DNA from: JAGWBJ01 sp964291465
Lineage (GTDB): Bacteria; Chloroflexota; Dehalococcoidia; Lucifugimonadales; JAGWBF01
Assembly (NCBI GenBank): GCA_964291465.2
Contig: OZ219930.1
Span: 109,355 to 173,354, forward strand
DNA length: 64,000 nt
Reading direction: 5' to 3'
Shown here in pieces: positions 45,047 to 53,522 of the stretch. A program made the translations under genes and the position numbers. The stretch's first letter is position 1. Every line of letters starts with the position of its first letter. The notes under the pieces are model-generated. The model searched no databases. It worked only from the letters and a program-made list of their open reading frames with translations, and was not told the DNA's origin.

Positions 45047-47438
45047 GCTCCCGCTGACCCGGCTTTCCCTCCCCCGGCTTCGACGCCCCGAGCTGGGTTG
45101 GGAGGCGGCGGTCTTCCTGGTCGTCTCCCTGGGCGCAATGGCCCTCCGCCTGTGGGAGCTGGACGGGCGGACCATGCACTACGACGAGAGCCTGCACGTC
45201 CACTACGCTTGGCGTCTGGCCAACGGGGATGGTTACTCCCACAGCCCCTGGATGCACGGCCCCTTCCAGGTGGAACTCGCCGCCGCCATCTTCTGGCTGT
45301 TCTCCGACACGGACTTCACCGCCCGCCTGCTCTACGTCCTGTTCGGCACGGCGCTGGTGTTCCTGCCCTTCTTCTTCCGGACACACCTGGGGACCACCGG
45401 CGCCATAGTGGTTGCCCTGCTCTTTGCCCTGTCCCCGTCCCTGCTGTACTTCAGCCGCTTCGGGCGGAACGAGATCATCATGTCGGTGTGGACGGTGGCG
45501 CTCCTGATAATGCTCTGGCGCTATCTCCACGAGGGCAGGGACCGCTACCTCTACATGGCCTCGGCGGTGCTGGCCCTCATGTTCGCCACCAAGGAGACGG
45601 CCTACATCGTGGCCGTGATCTTCGGCGGCATTCTGCTCCTCATCTCTCTCCCCGAGCTGGTGGCCGCGGCGACAGGCAGGAGCAGGCGGGGCGAGATAGG
45701 CCGGGCCCCCGCTCTGCTGCTCCTCATCGTGACGCTGACGCTGCCCCAGTGGGCGGCGGGCGTGAGCATCTTTCAGGACGGCCTGGGGATGGTGCTGGCC
45801 AACGGCGACGGCGGCACCGGGGAGGTGGGGCTTCCCCTGTGGGGCCCTCCCTACACCATCTTTCCCATGGCGGACCTCCCCCTGGCCGCCGATGTCCTCG
45901 TGATAGCGAGCTTCGTGGCGCTGCCCGGTGTGGCGGCGGTCACCCGCGGGGGCCGCAGGTGGGTGCCGTGGCTGCTGGCGGCGGGCGCGGCCGGCGCTCT
46001 CGGCTACGCGTTCCTGGCGCTGCCCAACGGGTTCGTGGCCCGGGACTGGCTGATCGCCTTCGCCGTCCTTGCCGGGGCCCTGGTCGTCTCTGCGGCCATC
46101 GGGATGCTGTGGAGATGGAGGGTATGGCTTCTGTGCGCGGCCATCTTCTACCTGATATGGACGGCCCTGTACACCACCTTCTTCGGCCTGTTCGTCCAGA
46201 CGCACGGCTACTGCCCCACCGAGACGGGCGCCGCCCTCAACACCCTGTGCGCCAAGCTAGGGGGCGTGTTCACCGGCTCCTGGCAGGGCCTGGGCTACTG
46301 GCTGGCCCAGCAGGAGGTGGCCCGCGGGGGGCAGCCGTGGTACTACCACTTCATCACCGGGTCCCTGTACGAGTTCCTGCCGCTGCTCTTCGGCCTGGCG
46401 GCCATCGTCTACTTCGTCCGCAGGGCCGACCTGCTGGGCCTCGTCCTCGCCATCTGGGCCCTCCTGACCCTCCTGGCGTACACCATCGCGTCGGAGAAGA
46501 TGCCCTGGCTCATCGTCAACATCGCCGTGCCCTTCATACTGCTGTCGGGCAAGCTCATCGGCGAGGTCATAGACCGGCTGGACTGGAGAGGGCTGGTGCG
46601 CAGCCCTTCCCTCCTGATGCTGGGGCTGGCACCGCTGTTCGTGATCGCCGGGGTCTATCTCCTGAGACGGTCGCTGGACCAGGGGGGCCTCGACTGGCAG
46701 GGTTGGGGGCTGGCGGCGGCCATAGCCGCCTTGCTGGCCGGAACGACCTTCCTGCTTTTGCGCAGCCGTCCCCGGGTGGGCGTGTCGCTGGCCGCGCTGG
46801 GCGTGGCCGCCCTGATGCTCGGGTTCAGCACCTTCGTCGGGTTCAGGGTGACCTACAACTACGACGACACCCCGGTGGAGATGCTGGTCTACGCCCAGGG
46901 CAGCGCGGACCTGGTCAGGGTGCTGGAGGACCTGGAGCGGGAGGGGGTCATTCCCAACGAGGCGGCGCGGCCCGCGGTGGAGATGGACTACGAGATTTGG
47001 TACCCGATGAACTGGTACGTGAGGCAGGCGCAGCGAGAGGGCTCGGTGGAGTTCCGCTGCTACAAGTCGGAGTCCGACGCGGACTACCAGCCCTGGTGCA
47101 GTCCCGTGAGCGAGCCGCCCTCCACCGGGGCCATCCTCCTGATCGAGGGCCACGCCAAAAGGTACAGGAGCCACCTGGAAAGCCACCAGGCCTCGGGGCC
47201 CCTCAAGGACCTTCTCTGGTTCCCCGAGGACACGTACCGCCGTCCGGGGGCCAACAGAGAGGAGCAGTGGTCCCCGGCGGAGCTGAAGGAGGACGCCCGC
47301 TTCATCATGGACAACGTGACCGCCCGTCAGTCGTGGAAGGACGCGATGGACTACTTCCTCTTCCGCCGGCTGGACTACCAGTGGTGGGACTCCAAGTTCT
47401 TCTCCTACGTGTCTCCGGGGGGCGACGGCTCGGGTTGA
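45030..47438 (+). CDS. Agl23-like flippase-associated/GT39-type membrane protein
   Basis: An 802-residue polytopic membrane protein. It has a short cytoplasmic N-terminus, then helix 1, then the early extracytoplasmic loop with D-E-S-L-H-V-H-Y-A-W and G-P-F, as in PMT/GT39-like enzymes whose loop acidic residue is catalytic. About 12 helices follow, then a soluble C-terminal domain of about 180 residues. TIGR03663 proteins (flippase activity-associated Agl23) travel with the YYY gene in Chloroflexi. The start is ATG 45030, overlapping the YYY gene. Its role is probably sugar transfer from a lipid carrier. Confidence 0.85.
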   Translation: MQTLDRLPLTRLSLPRLRRPELGWEAAVFLVVSLGAMALRLWELDGRTMHYDESLHVHYAWRLANGDGYSHSPWMHGPFQVELAAAIFWLFSDTDFTARLLYVLFGTALVFLPFFFRTHLGTTGAIVVALLFALSPSLLYFSRFGRNEIIMSVWTVALLIMLWRYLHEGRDRYLYMASAVLALMFATKETAYIVAVIFGGILLLISLPELVAAATGRSRRGEIGRAPALLLLIVTLTLPQWAAGVSIFQDGLGMVLANGDGGTGEVGLPLWGPPYTIFPMADLPLAADVLVIASFVALPGVAAVTRGGRRWVPWLLAAGAAGALGYAFLALPNGFVARDWLIAFAVLAGALVVSAAIGMLWRWRVWLLCAAIFYLIWTALYTTFFGLFVQTHGYCPTETGAALNTLCAKLGGVFTGSWQGLGYWLAQQEVARGGQPWYYHFITGSLYEFLPLLFGLAAIVYFVRRADLLGLVLAIWALLTLLAYTIASEKMPWLIVNIAVPFILLSGKLIGEVIDRLDWRGLVRSPSLLMLGLAPLFVIAGVYLLRRSLDQGGLDWQGWGLAAAIAALLAGTTFLLLRSRPRVGVSLAALGVAALMLGFSTFVGFRVTYNYDDTPVEMLVYAQGSADLVRVLEDLEREGVIPNEAARPAVEMDYEIWYPMNWYVRQAQREGSVEFRCYKSESDADYQPWCSPVSEPPSTGAILLIEGHAKRYRSHLESHQASGPLKDLLWFPEDTYRRPGANREEQWSPAELKEDARFIMDNVTARQSWKDAMDYFLFRRLDYQWWDSKFFSYVSPGGDGSG

Positions 47439-47464
47439 CACCCTTCTTGGCACGGGACTACAAT
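47435..47464 (+). promoter_or_regulatory. Promoter of the DUF151 nuclease gene
   Basis: -35 TTGACA (47435-47440) overlaps the stop codon of the upstream gene; 18-nt spacer; -10 TACAAT (47459-47464). The leader is about 23 nt with GAGGAGGG before ATG 47494. Confidence 0.75.
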
Positions 47465-47493
47465 AGGGCCTCTGAGAGGAGGGACCCCGGTCA

Positions 47494-48054
47494 ATGCTGG
47501 AAGTAGTAATCGACAGCATCCGCGTGAGCTTGATGAACTACCAGCGGGTCGTGATTCTGAAGGAGAAGGAATCGGACCGGTACCTGCCCATCTGGATCGG
47601 GCCGGCGGAAGCCGACGCGATCGCGGTCAAGCTGCAGGATATCTCCGTTCCCAGACCCCTGACCCACGACCTCCTTCGTGCGGTCATCGACAACCTGGGA
47701 GGGGCCGTCCATCACATCCTGGTGAACGACCTGGAGAGCGACACCTTCTACGCCAAGGTGATCATAAGCGTGAACGGCAAGAGCCTGGAGGTGGACTCCC
47801 GCCCCAGCGACGCCATCGCGCTGGCGGTGCGCGTCCAGGTGCCCATCTTCGTAGAGGAGCAGGTCCTGGAAAAAGCCGGCATCCTCCTGGACAAGGAGAC
47901 GGGGAAGCCCCTGCTGCCCGAGGACACGGCGGACCAGCCCGAGAAGTCCCCCGAGGTGAAGGAGGAAGAGCTCCGCAGGATGTCGGCCTTTACCGACTTC
48001 ATCAACAGCCTGGACCTGGAGGACTTCGGCAAGCAGCAGCAGGAGAAGGAATAG
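47494..48054 (+). CDS. DUF151 bifunctional nuclease-family protein
   Basis: A 186-residue protein. R-Y-L-P-I-W-I-G-P-A-E-A-D-A-I-A-V near residue 29-45, and S-R-P-S-D-A-I-A-L-A near 101-110, are the signature of the DUF151 bifunctional nuclease family (with UVR-like C-terminal helix). It is cytoplasmic. The start is supported by G-A-G-G-A-G-G-G at about 10 nt. It has its own promoter and ends with a strong terminator. Confidence 0.9.
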   Translation: MLEVVIDSIRVSLMNYQRVVILKEKESDRYLPIWIGPAEADAIAVKLQDISVPRPLTHDLLRAVIDNLGGAVHHILVNDLESDTFYAKVIISVNGKSLEVDSRPSDAIALAVRVQVPIFVEEQVLEKAGILLDKETGKPLLPEDTADQPEKSPEVKEEELRRMSAFTDFINSLDLEDFGKQQQEKE

Positions 48055-48085
48055 CGTAGTCTCCCCACGCCCAGAGTCAACCGAG

Positions 48086-48120
48086 AAAGACCCCCGGCCG
48101 CCTTGGCCGGGGGTCTTTTC
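48086..48120 (+). terminator. Rho-independent terminator before the ATP synthase operon
   Basis: AAAGACCCCCGGCC (48086-48099), loop GCCTT, GGCCGGGGGTCTTTT (48105-48119). A 14-bp stem ending in a T-run. It separates DUF151 from the atp genes and also reads as a terminator on the other strand. Confidence 0.95.
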
Positions 48121-48148
48121 TGCGGGGCTCCCGGCCCGGGGGAATCGG

Positions 48149-48177
48149 TTGACGCCCGATGGAACTAGTGATAGGAT
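48149..48177 (+). promoter_or_regulatory. Possible promoter for the ATP synthase operon
   Basis: -35 TTGACG (48149-48154), 17-nt spacer, -10 TAGGAT (48172-48177). The predicted transcription start is near 48184, close before the ATGs at 48192 and 48198. Confidence 0.5.
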
Positions 48178-48461
48178 TCACTGGGCCTGAGATGGGTATG
48201 CCATGGTGGGTGCTGGCCCTGCGACTTTCGGGGCTGGGGTTCTATATAGCCCTCTGCATCGTAGGTGGCATTGTGGTGGGAGTGGTGGTGGACAGGACCC
48301 TGGGCACGAAGGTTATCTTTCTGTTGGTGGGTCTAATCTTGGGATGCGCCTCGGCGTTTTACGGGACTTACAAGATGGTGTCACCACTTCTCGGTCCCAA
48401 CGGCAGTGACGGGCCCGCGAGCGGGCCCCCGGGCGGGCCCCCGATCGAGAAGGAGAGGTAG
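48159..48461 (+). CDS. AtpZ/AtpI-like F0 assembly protein
   Basis: A protein of up to 100 residues. Two transmembrane helices (F-Y-I-A-L-C-I-V-G-G-I-V-V-G-V-V-V and I-F-L-L-V-G-L-I-L-G-C-A-S-A-F-Y) joined by D-R-T-L-G-T-K, the pattern of AtpZ proteins that help assemble the F0 sector or move magnesium. It is the first gene of the atp operon. If the promoter at 48149-48177 is real, the start is ATG 48192 or 48198, not 48159, and the message is nearly leaderless. A G-P-P-G-G-P-P repeat marks the C-terminus. atpB overlaps its stop by one base. Confidence 0.8.
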   Translation: MELVIGFTGPEMGMPWWVLALRLSGLGFYIALCIVGGIVVGVVVDRTLGTKVIFLLVGLILGCASAFYGTYKMVSPLLGPNGSDGPASGPPGGPPIEKER

Positions 48462-49486
48462 TGGCCTCAGGCGCCGGAGCCCGACGGTTTCTGCTACTGG
48501 GGGGCCTGGCCCTGCTTGCCCTGTTCGTCGCGGGCCTAGTCACCGGGGCCATCGGGACGGCCGTCCTCGGAGGCGAGGACCAGGAGCCCCTACTGCCCCA
48601 GCCCCAGGTCCACCTTCCGCCCCAGCCCATATTCCCGGCCGAGGCCCGCAACGAGCACAACTTTGCGCCCAACAAGGCCGACGACGGCCACGGCTCGGGC
48701 GACGAAGCCGGCGGCAATGGGAAGCCGTACCACTTCACGCCCCTGGGCATGTTCGACTTCGCCGTTACCAACACCATGCTGTCGGCCTGGGTCACTACCC
48801 TGGTGTTGCTGGGCATTTTCCTGTTGGGCGTGAGACGCGCCAAGATGGTGCCCGGCCGGCTGCAAAACCTGGTGGAGATGGCCGTCGAGGCGCTGCTGGG
48901 GTTCGTGGAGGGAGTTATAGGAAGGGACATGGGCCGGAGGGTCTTTCCCATCATCGCCACCGTGTTCCTCTTCGTGGCCTTCAACGCGTGGATAGCCCTG
49001 CTTCCCATCTATCCGTCCCTGGGGTTCAAGGACAGCGACGGAGACATAGCGGCCCACCTGGTGCGCTCGGCTGGGACCGACCTAAACATGCCCTTGGCCC
49101 TGGCCCTGGTCTCCTTCGTCTTCGTGGAATACTGGGGGCTGCGCATGCTGGGTTTCAGGTACCTGGGCAAGTTCATCCCCGTCGGCCCCTTCTTCCGCAG
49201 CATCCGGAGGGGACAGCTGTTCCAGGCGGGCATTTCCCTCTTCGTGGGATTCCTGGAGGGGATGAGCGAGATGGTCCGCGTGGTGAGCTTCACCTTCAGG
49301 CTGTTTGGCAACATGACCGCCGGCGAGGTCCTGGTGCTGATGGCGACGTTCCTCGTCCCCTTCGTAGCGACGGTCGCCGTCTATGGACTCGAGCTGCTGG
49401 TGGGGCTGGTCCAAGCCCTCATATTTGCCGGGCTAACCCTGGTCTTTGCGACAATAGCGATCACTTCCCACGAGGAAGAGCACTAG
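48461..49486 (+). CDS. atpB: ATP synthase F0 subunit a
   Basis: A 341-residue membrane subunit. The conserved Arg helix reads F-R-L-F-G-N-M-T-A-G-E near residue 282, where the Arg is needed for proton transfer; L-P-I-Y-P and F-V-A-F-N-A-W lie upstream. An unusual N-terminal extension of about 90 residues, after a first helix, contains a His/Gly-rich stretch (G-H-G-S-G-D-E-A-G-G-N). The start is GTG 48461, overlapping the atpZ stop. It ends 42 nt before atpE. Confidence 0.94.
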   Translation: MASGAGARRFLLLGGLALLALFVAGLVTGAIGTAVLGGEDQEPLLPQPQVHLPPQPIFPAEARNEHNFAPNKADDGHGSGDEAGGNGKPYHFTPLGMFDFAVTNTMLSAWVTTLVLLGIFLLGVRRAKMVPGRLQNLVEMAVEALLGFVEGVIGRDMGRRVFPIIATVFLFVAFNAWIALLPIYPSLGFKDSDGDIAAHLVRSAGTDLNMPLALALVSFVFVEYWGLRMLGFRYLGKFIPVGPFFRSIRRGQLFQAGISLFVGFLEGMSEMVRVVSFTFRLFGNMTAGEVLVLMATFLVPFVATVAVYGLELLVGLVQALIFAGLTLVFATIAITSHEEEH

Positions 49487-49528
49487 GGCACATCACACAT
49501 TTAGACCGACTCAGTTAAAGGAGGGAAT

Positions 49529-49816
49529 ATGCCTATAGAGATCCTTATGTCCGTGGCTTCCGCGTTAGCTGCCCAAGAAGAGATTCTCAGTGACACCTCG
49601 GTCAAGGCTTTGGCCGCCGGCCTCGCCATCGGTCTGGGCGTCCTAGGGCCTGGTATCGGTATCGGCATCCTAGGCAGCGCAGCCATGAACGCCATCGGGC
49701 GCAACCCCGAGGCCCGGGGGCCGATTTTGACCAACATGATCCTGGCGATTGCCTTCGCGGAAGCGCTGGGCATCTACGCCCTGGTCGTTGCGGCTATTCT
49801 CTTGTTCGTGTTTTAG
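49529..49816 (+). CDS. atpE: ATP synthase F0 subunit c
   Basis: A 95-residue subunit with two helices: G-L-A-I-G-L-G-V-L-G-P-G-I-G-I-G-I-L-G-S-A, then the polar loop R-N-P-E-A, then I-A-F-A-E-A-L-G-I-Y with the ion-carrying Glu. The lack of the Gln and Ser/Thr that mark sodium-binding rings suggests a proton ring. A 25-residue N-terminal extension precedes helix 1. It has the best Shine-Dalgarno of the operon (AAAGGAGG) and a hairpin just after the stop, both fitting the high copy number of c. Confidence 0.95.
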   Translation: MPIEILMSVASALAAQEEILSDTSVKALAAGLAIGLGVLGPGIGIGILGSAAMNAIGRNPEARGPILTNMILAIAFAEALGIYALVVAAILLFVF

Positions 49817-49831
49817 GGACCGTTAGGTCCC
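49816..49831 (+). promoter_or_regulatory. Hairpin at the end of atpE
   Basis: GGGACC (49816-49821), loop GTTA, GGTCCC (49826-49831); a perfect 6-bp stem starting on the last base of the atpE stop codon. There is no T-run, so it is not a terminator. Perhaps a 3' stabiliser or processing site for the c-subunit segment of the mRNA. Confidence 0.5.
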
Positions 49832-49881
49832 GAGGGCGAGGTCCCTGCGTATGACGACAAATTCCGGTCTGGAGCTAGGTG

Positions 49882-50382
49882 ATGGGTGAACTAGGACTGA
49901 ATCTCCCGAGCTTGATAGCGTTCCTAGTGAACTTCGTCATCCTCCTGGTGATCCTGTACATGTTCGCCTACAAGCCGATCCTGCGGATAATGGACCAGCG
50001 GTCGGAGCGGATCAGGGAGAGCCTGGAGGCGGCGGAGCGTGCGCGGGAGGAGGCCGACCGGTCCCAGGCCGATACGCAGAGGCAGCTTGCCGAGGCCCGG
50101 GCGGAGGGCCAGAAGCTCATCGACCAGGCCAGGGAGCTTGCCGACAAGTATCGCACAGACGAGCAGGAGAAGGCCCGGCAGGAAGCCGAGGCGTTCGTCG
50201 CCAGGGCCAGGGAGGACATCCAGCGGGAGCGCGACGCCGCCGTCCGGGAGGTGAGGGCCCACTTCGCCGACCTGGCCATATCCACCGCCGAGAAGGTCAT
50301 CGAGCGGTCCCTGGACCGGGACGCCCACACCGACCTCATCGCCCGGGTGCTGGAGGAGGGCGAGACCCTTCGCCGGGGCTAG
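49882..50382 (+). CDS. atpF: ATP synthase F0 subunit b
   Basis: A 166-residue subunit. One N-terminal membrane helix (S-L-I-A-F-L-V-N-F-V-I-L-L-V-I-L-Y-M) followed by a long charged coiled coil (R-I-R-E-S-L-E-A-A-E-R-A-R-E-E-A) that joins F0 and F1. ATG 49882 is preferred over GTG 49879; G-G-A-G lies 7 nt upstream. It is followed by atpH after 6 nt. Confidence 0.94.
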   Translation: MGELGLNLPSLIAFLVNFVILLVILYMFAYKPILRIMDQRSERIRESLEAAERAREEADRSQADTQRQLAEARAEGQKLIDQARELADKYRTDEQEKARQEAEAFVARAREDIQRERDAAVREVRAHFADLAISTAEKVIERSLDRDAHTDLIARVLEEGETLRRG

Positions 50383-50388
50383 CAAGGT

Positions 50389-50940
50389 ATGCCCGATAGC
50401 GCATCAGCCAAGAGGTACGCCCAGGCGATATTCGACCTGGCCCTGGAACGGGAGCGCCTGGACCAGTGGGCTGAGGGCCTCGACGCCCTGTGCCGCGCCA
50501 TGGAGAACCCGGATATGTTCGGGTTCCTGGAGCACGCCAAGGTGACCATGCCCCAGAAGGTCCGCACCATCGAGGAGGCCCTCCCGGACGTCGACCCGCT
50601 GCTGAGGAACCTCCTCTGCGTTCTGGTAGACAGGGGCCTGACCGAGCTGGTCCCCGAGGTGGAGAGGGGCTATCGCCGCTTGCTGGACGCCCACATGGGC
50701 AGGGAGCAGGTGCAGGTCTCGTCAGCCGTGCCCCTGGAGGACTCGGAGCAGAAGCACATATCCGATTTCCTCTCGGCGCTGATCCACAAGGAAGTGGTCA
50801 TGGAGACCCGCGTGGACCCGTCCATCCTGGGAGGCCTGGTCATCCGCGTCGGAGACCGGCTCATAGACGGCAGCACCCGGACCCGGTTGGTCGAGATGGG
50901 CAAGAGGTTGCAGCAGGGGGCCATCGAAGCGAGCTCATAA
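50389..50940 (+). CDS. atpH: ATP synthase F1 subunit delta
   Basis: A 183-residue delta subunit. A-K-R-Y-A-Q-A-I-F-D-L-A near residue 7-18 is the family N-terminus, and the C-terminal G-G-L-V-I-R-V-G-D-R-L-I-D-G-S near 144-158 is its signature. It joins subunit b to the alpha3-beta3 head. The spacing of 6 nt from atpF suggests coupling; the ATG has A-G-C-A-A-G-G upstream. Confidence 0.94.
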   Translation: MPDSASAKRYAQAIFDLALERERLDQWAEGLDALCRAMENPDMFGFLEHAKVTMPQKVRTIEEALPDVDPLLRNLLCVLVDRGLTELVPEVERGYRRLLDAHMGREQVQVSSAVPLEDSEQKHISDFLSALIHKEVVMETRVDPSILGGLVIRVGDRLIDGSTRTRLVEMGKRLQQGAIEASS

Positions 50941-51003
50941 GCCAGTGGAGCCGGCGCCGCCCCCATCGGGGAACTGCGCCTGCGGCACTCAGGAGGTAAA
51001 CCG

Positions 51004-52521
51004 GTGACTACCCGAGGCCAAGACATAGTCTCCGTCATCCGAAGGCAGATCGAGGAGTTCGGGTCCGAGCTGACCCTGGTCGACGTGGGCACCGTCGTCG
51101 AGGTCGGAGACGGCATAGCCCGAATCCAGGGGCTCCAGGGGGCCCAGTACAACGAGATCCTGGAGTTTCCCAACGGCGTCATGGGCCTGGCCCTGAACCT
51201 CGAAGAGGACACGGTGGGCGCGGCCATCATGGGAGACCCCAACGCCGTCAAGGAGGGGGACACGGTCCGCTCCACGGGCCGCATCATCGAGGTGCCCGTG
51301 GGCGACGCCCTGGTGGGCAGGGTGGTGGACCCCCTGGGACGGCCCCTGGACGGCAAGGGTCCCGTCAACGCCGACCGGACCCTGCCGGTGGAGCGCATCG
51401 CCCCCAACGTCGTGACCCGGCAGTCGGTGGACACCCCCGTGCAGACCGGGGTCAAGGCCATCGACTCCATGATCCCCATCGGCAGGGGGCAGCGTGAGCT
51501 GATCATCGGCGACAGGTCCACCGGCAAGACGGCCATCGCCATCGACGCCATCATCAACCAGAAGGGCCAGGACCTGATCTGCATCTACGTGGCCATCGGC
51601 CAGAAGCAGGGGAAGGTGGCCCAGGTGCTGGCCAGCCTGGAGGAGAACGGCGCCATGGACCATACCCTGGTGGTGGCGGCCAACGCCTCGGACCCGGCGC
51701 CCCTCCAGTACATCGCCCCCTACGCCGGCTGTGCCATGGCCGAAGCCTTCCTGGCCGAGGGCAAGGACTCGCTGATCATCTACGACGACCTGACCAAGCA
51801 CGCCTGGGCGTACAGGCAGCTATCCCTGCTGCTCCGCCGGCCGGCGGGCCGGGAGGCCTACCCGGGGGACGTCTTCTACCTGCACAGCCGGCTGCTGGAG
51901 CGGGCGGCCAAGCTGGCCCCGGAGTTCGGCGGTGGGTCCATAACCGCGCTGCCCATCATCGAGACCCAGGCCGGAGACGTGTCCGCGTACATCCCCACCA
52001 ACGTCATCTCCATCACCGACGGGCAGATATACCTGGAGCCGGAGCTCTTCAACTCGGGCATCCGTCCCGCGGTGAACGTGGGCCTCTCGGTGTCCCGGGT
52101 GGGCGGCGCGGCCCAGACCAGGGCGATCCGCAAGGTCGCCGGGCGGCTCCGCCTGGACCTGGCCCAGTACCGGGAGCTGGCCACCTTCGCCCAGTTCGGC
52201 ACCGCCGACCTGGACCGGGCCACCCGGGCCCAGCTCGAACGGGGACAGCGCAGCACCGAGATCTTAAAGCAGCTCCAGTACCGGCCCATGAGCCTGGAGC
52301 AAGAGGTGATAGTCCTCTACGCCGTCAACAACGGGGACCTGGACGACGTCCCCGTCACCAGGTGCCAGGAGTTCGAGGAAGGGCTGCTCAGGTACGTCGA
52401 GTCGACCAAGCCCGACATCGCCCGGGCCATCTCCGAGAGCAAGGACATAGCCGACGACACGGAGGCCGCGCTCAAGGAGGCCATCCAGGAGTTCAAGTCC
52501 ACTTTCAACTTGACGGAGTAG
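51004..52521 (+). CDS. atpA: ATP synthase F1 subunit alpha
   Basis: A 505-residue alpha subunit of normal length. P-loop G-D-R-S-T-G-K-T near residue 170, then the Arg-finger region S-V-S-R-V-G-G-A-A-Q near 361. The start is GTG 51004 with A-G-G-A-G-G-T 7 nt upstream, a strong site. The frame is intact throughout, unlike that of atpD. It is followed by atpG after 86 nt. Confidence 0.97.
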   Translation: MTTRGQDIVSVIRRQIEEFGSELTLVDVGTVVEVGDGIARIQGLQGAQYNEILEFPNGVMGLALNLEEDTVGAAIMGDPNAVKEGDTVRSTGRIIEVPVGDALVGRVVDPLGRPLDGKGPVNADRTLPVERIAPNVVTRQSVDTPVQTGVKAIDSMIPIGRGQRELIIGDRSTGKTAIAIDAIINQKGQDLICIYVAIGQKQGKVAQVLASLEENGAMDHTLVVAANASDPAPLQYIAPYAGCAMAEAFLAEGKDSLIIYDDLTKHAWAYRQLSLLLRRPAGREAYPGDVFYLHSRLLERAAKLAPEFGGGSITALPIIETQAGDVSAYIPTNVISITDGQIYLEPELFNSGIRPAVNVGLSVSRVGGAAQTRAIRKVAGRLRLDLAQYRELATFAQFGTADLDRATRAQLERGQRSTEILKQLQYRPMSLEQEVIVLYAVNNGDLDDVPVTRCQEFEEGLLRYVESTKPDIARAISESKDIADDTEAALKEAIQEFKSTFNLTE

Positions 52522-52607
52522 ATACGGGCTAACGGAGGAGAGACCGGACCGCCGGGCGCGTGGGCCACGTTGGCCGCGTCCCCAGAGCGGGTCCCGACAG
52601 GTAGGAA

Positions 52608-53465
52608 ATGGCAAGCATCCGGCAGATAAGGCGCCGCATCCGGAGCATCGAGAACACCGCCAAGGTGACCAAGGCGATGGAGATGATCGCCGCGTCCAAG
52701 ATGCGCCGGGCTCAGGCCAGCGTGCTGGCCGGGCGGCCCTACTCGGAGAAGATCCAGCAGGTGATCGCCGACCTGGCGGCCCAGCCCAGCGAGGACGGCA
52801 CCTCCCAGCCGCTGCTGGAGTCCCGGCCCATCCAGCGGGTGGGGCTGGTGCACATCACCCCGGACAGGGGCCTGTGCGGCGGCCTCCACTCTAACCTGAA
52901 CCGCCGGGTGAGCCAGTTCATCGTCGAGCACCAGGTCCCGGCCACCGTCGTGGCCGTCGGGCGCAAGGGCAGGGACTTCATGGTCCGGTACGGCCAGGAC
53001 GTGAAGGCCGTATTCATCAACCTGGGCGACAGGCCGGCCCTGGCTGACACCATAGCCATATCCAGCATGGTGATCGACCAGTACACCACGGGCGAGGTCG
53101 ACGAGGTGCACCTGTCCTACGTGGAGTTCGTGTCCACCACCGTCCAGCGTCCCGTGGTCAAGCGGCTGCTCCCAATAGTGCCCGCCGAGCTGACCGCCTA
53201 CGAGCGGGTGGGCTACATATACGAGCCCAGCGACCAGGAGGTGCTTGGCTCCCTGCTGCCAAGGTTCGTGGAGATGGAGATATACCACGCCCTCCTGGAG
53301 CTGATTGCCAGCGAGCAGTCGGCCAGGATGGTGGCCATGCGCAACGCCACCGAGAACGCGGGAGAGATGGTGGAGGACCTGACGCTCCTGGCGAACAAGG
53401 TACGCCAGGAGAGCATCACCAACGAGCTGCTGGACATCCTGGGCGGCTCGGAAGTGCTGGCATAA
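52608..53465 (+). CDS. atpG: ATP synthase F1 subunit gamma
   Basis: A 285-residue gamma subunit. N-terminal coiled-coil helix I-R-R-I-R-S-I-E-N-T-A-K-V-T-K-A-M-E-M-I-A-A-S-K-M (residues 10-35), G-L-C-G-G-L near 86, and the matching C-terminal helix R-N-A-T-E-N-A-G-E-M near 243. It is the central shaft of the motor. The start is ATG 52608 with G-T-A-G-G-A-A upstream. A stable hairpin lies between it and atpD. Confidence 0.95.
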   Translation: MASIRQIRRRIRSIENTAKVTKAMEMIAASKMRRAQASVLAGRPYSEKIQQVIADLAAQPSEDGTSQPLLESRPIQRVGLVHITPDRGLCGGLHSNLNRRVSQFIVEHQVPATVVAVGRKGRDFMVRYGQDVKAVFINLGDRPALADTIAISSMVIDQYTTGEVDEVHLSYVEFVSTTVQRPVVKRLLPIVPAELTAYERVGYIYEPSDQEVLGSLLPRFVEMEIYHALLELIASEQSARMVAMRNATENAGEMVEDLTLLANKVRQESITNELLDILGGSEVLA

Positions 53466-53476
53466 GGGCAACCCAC

Positions 53477-53510
53477 CTGTCTCCCTCCCGTAAGTGGGAC
53501 CGGGAGACAG
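53477..53510 (+). promoter_or_regulatory. Intercistronic hairpin between atpG and atpD
   Basis: CTGTCTCCC (53477-53485) and GGGAGACAG (53502-53510) are perfect 9-bp arms; inside, TCCC pairs GGGA around a 6-nt loop. There is no T-tract. It ends immediately before AAGGAG, the atpD ribosome-binding site, so it can affect atpD translation or mRNA processing. Confidence 0.6.
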
Positions 53511-53522
53511 AAGGAGCTGAGA

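Noticed and set aside
42689..45175. An 828-residue minus-strand open frame opposite the YYY gene
   Set aside because: Same reason: low-complexity shadow of a GC-rich membrane gene.
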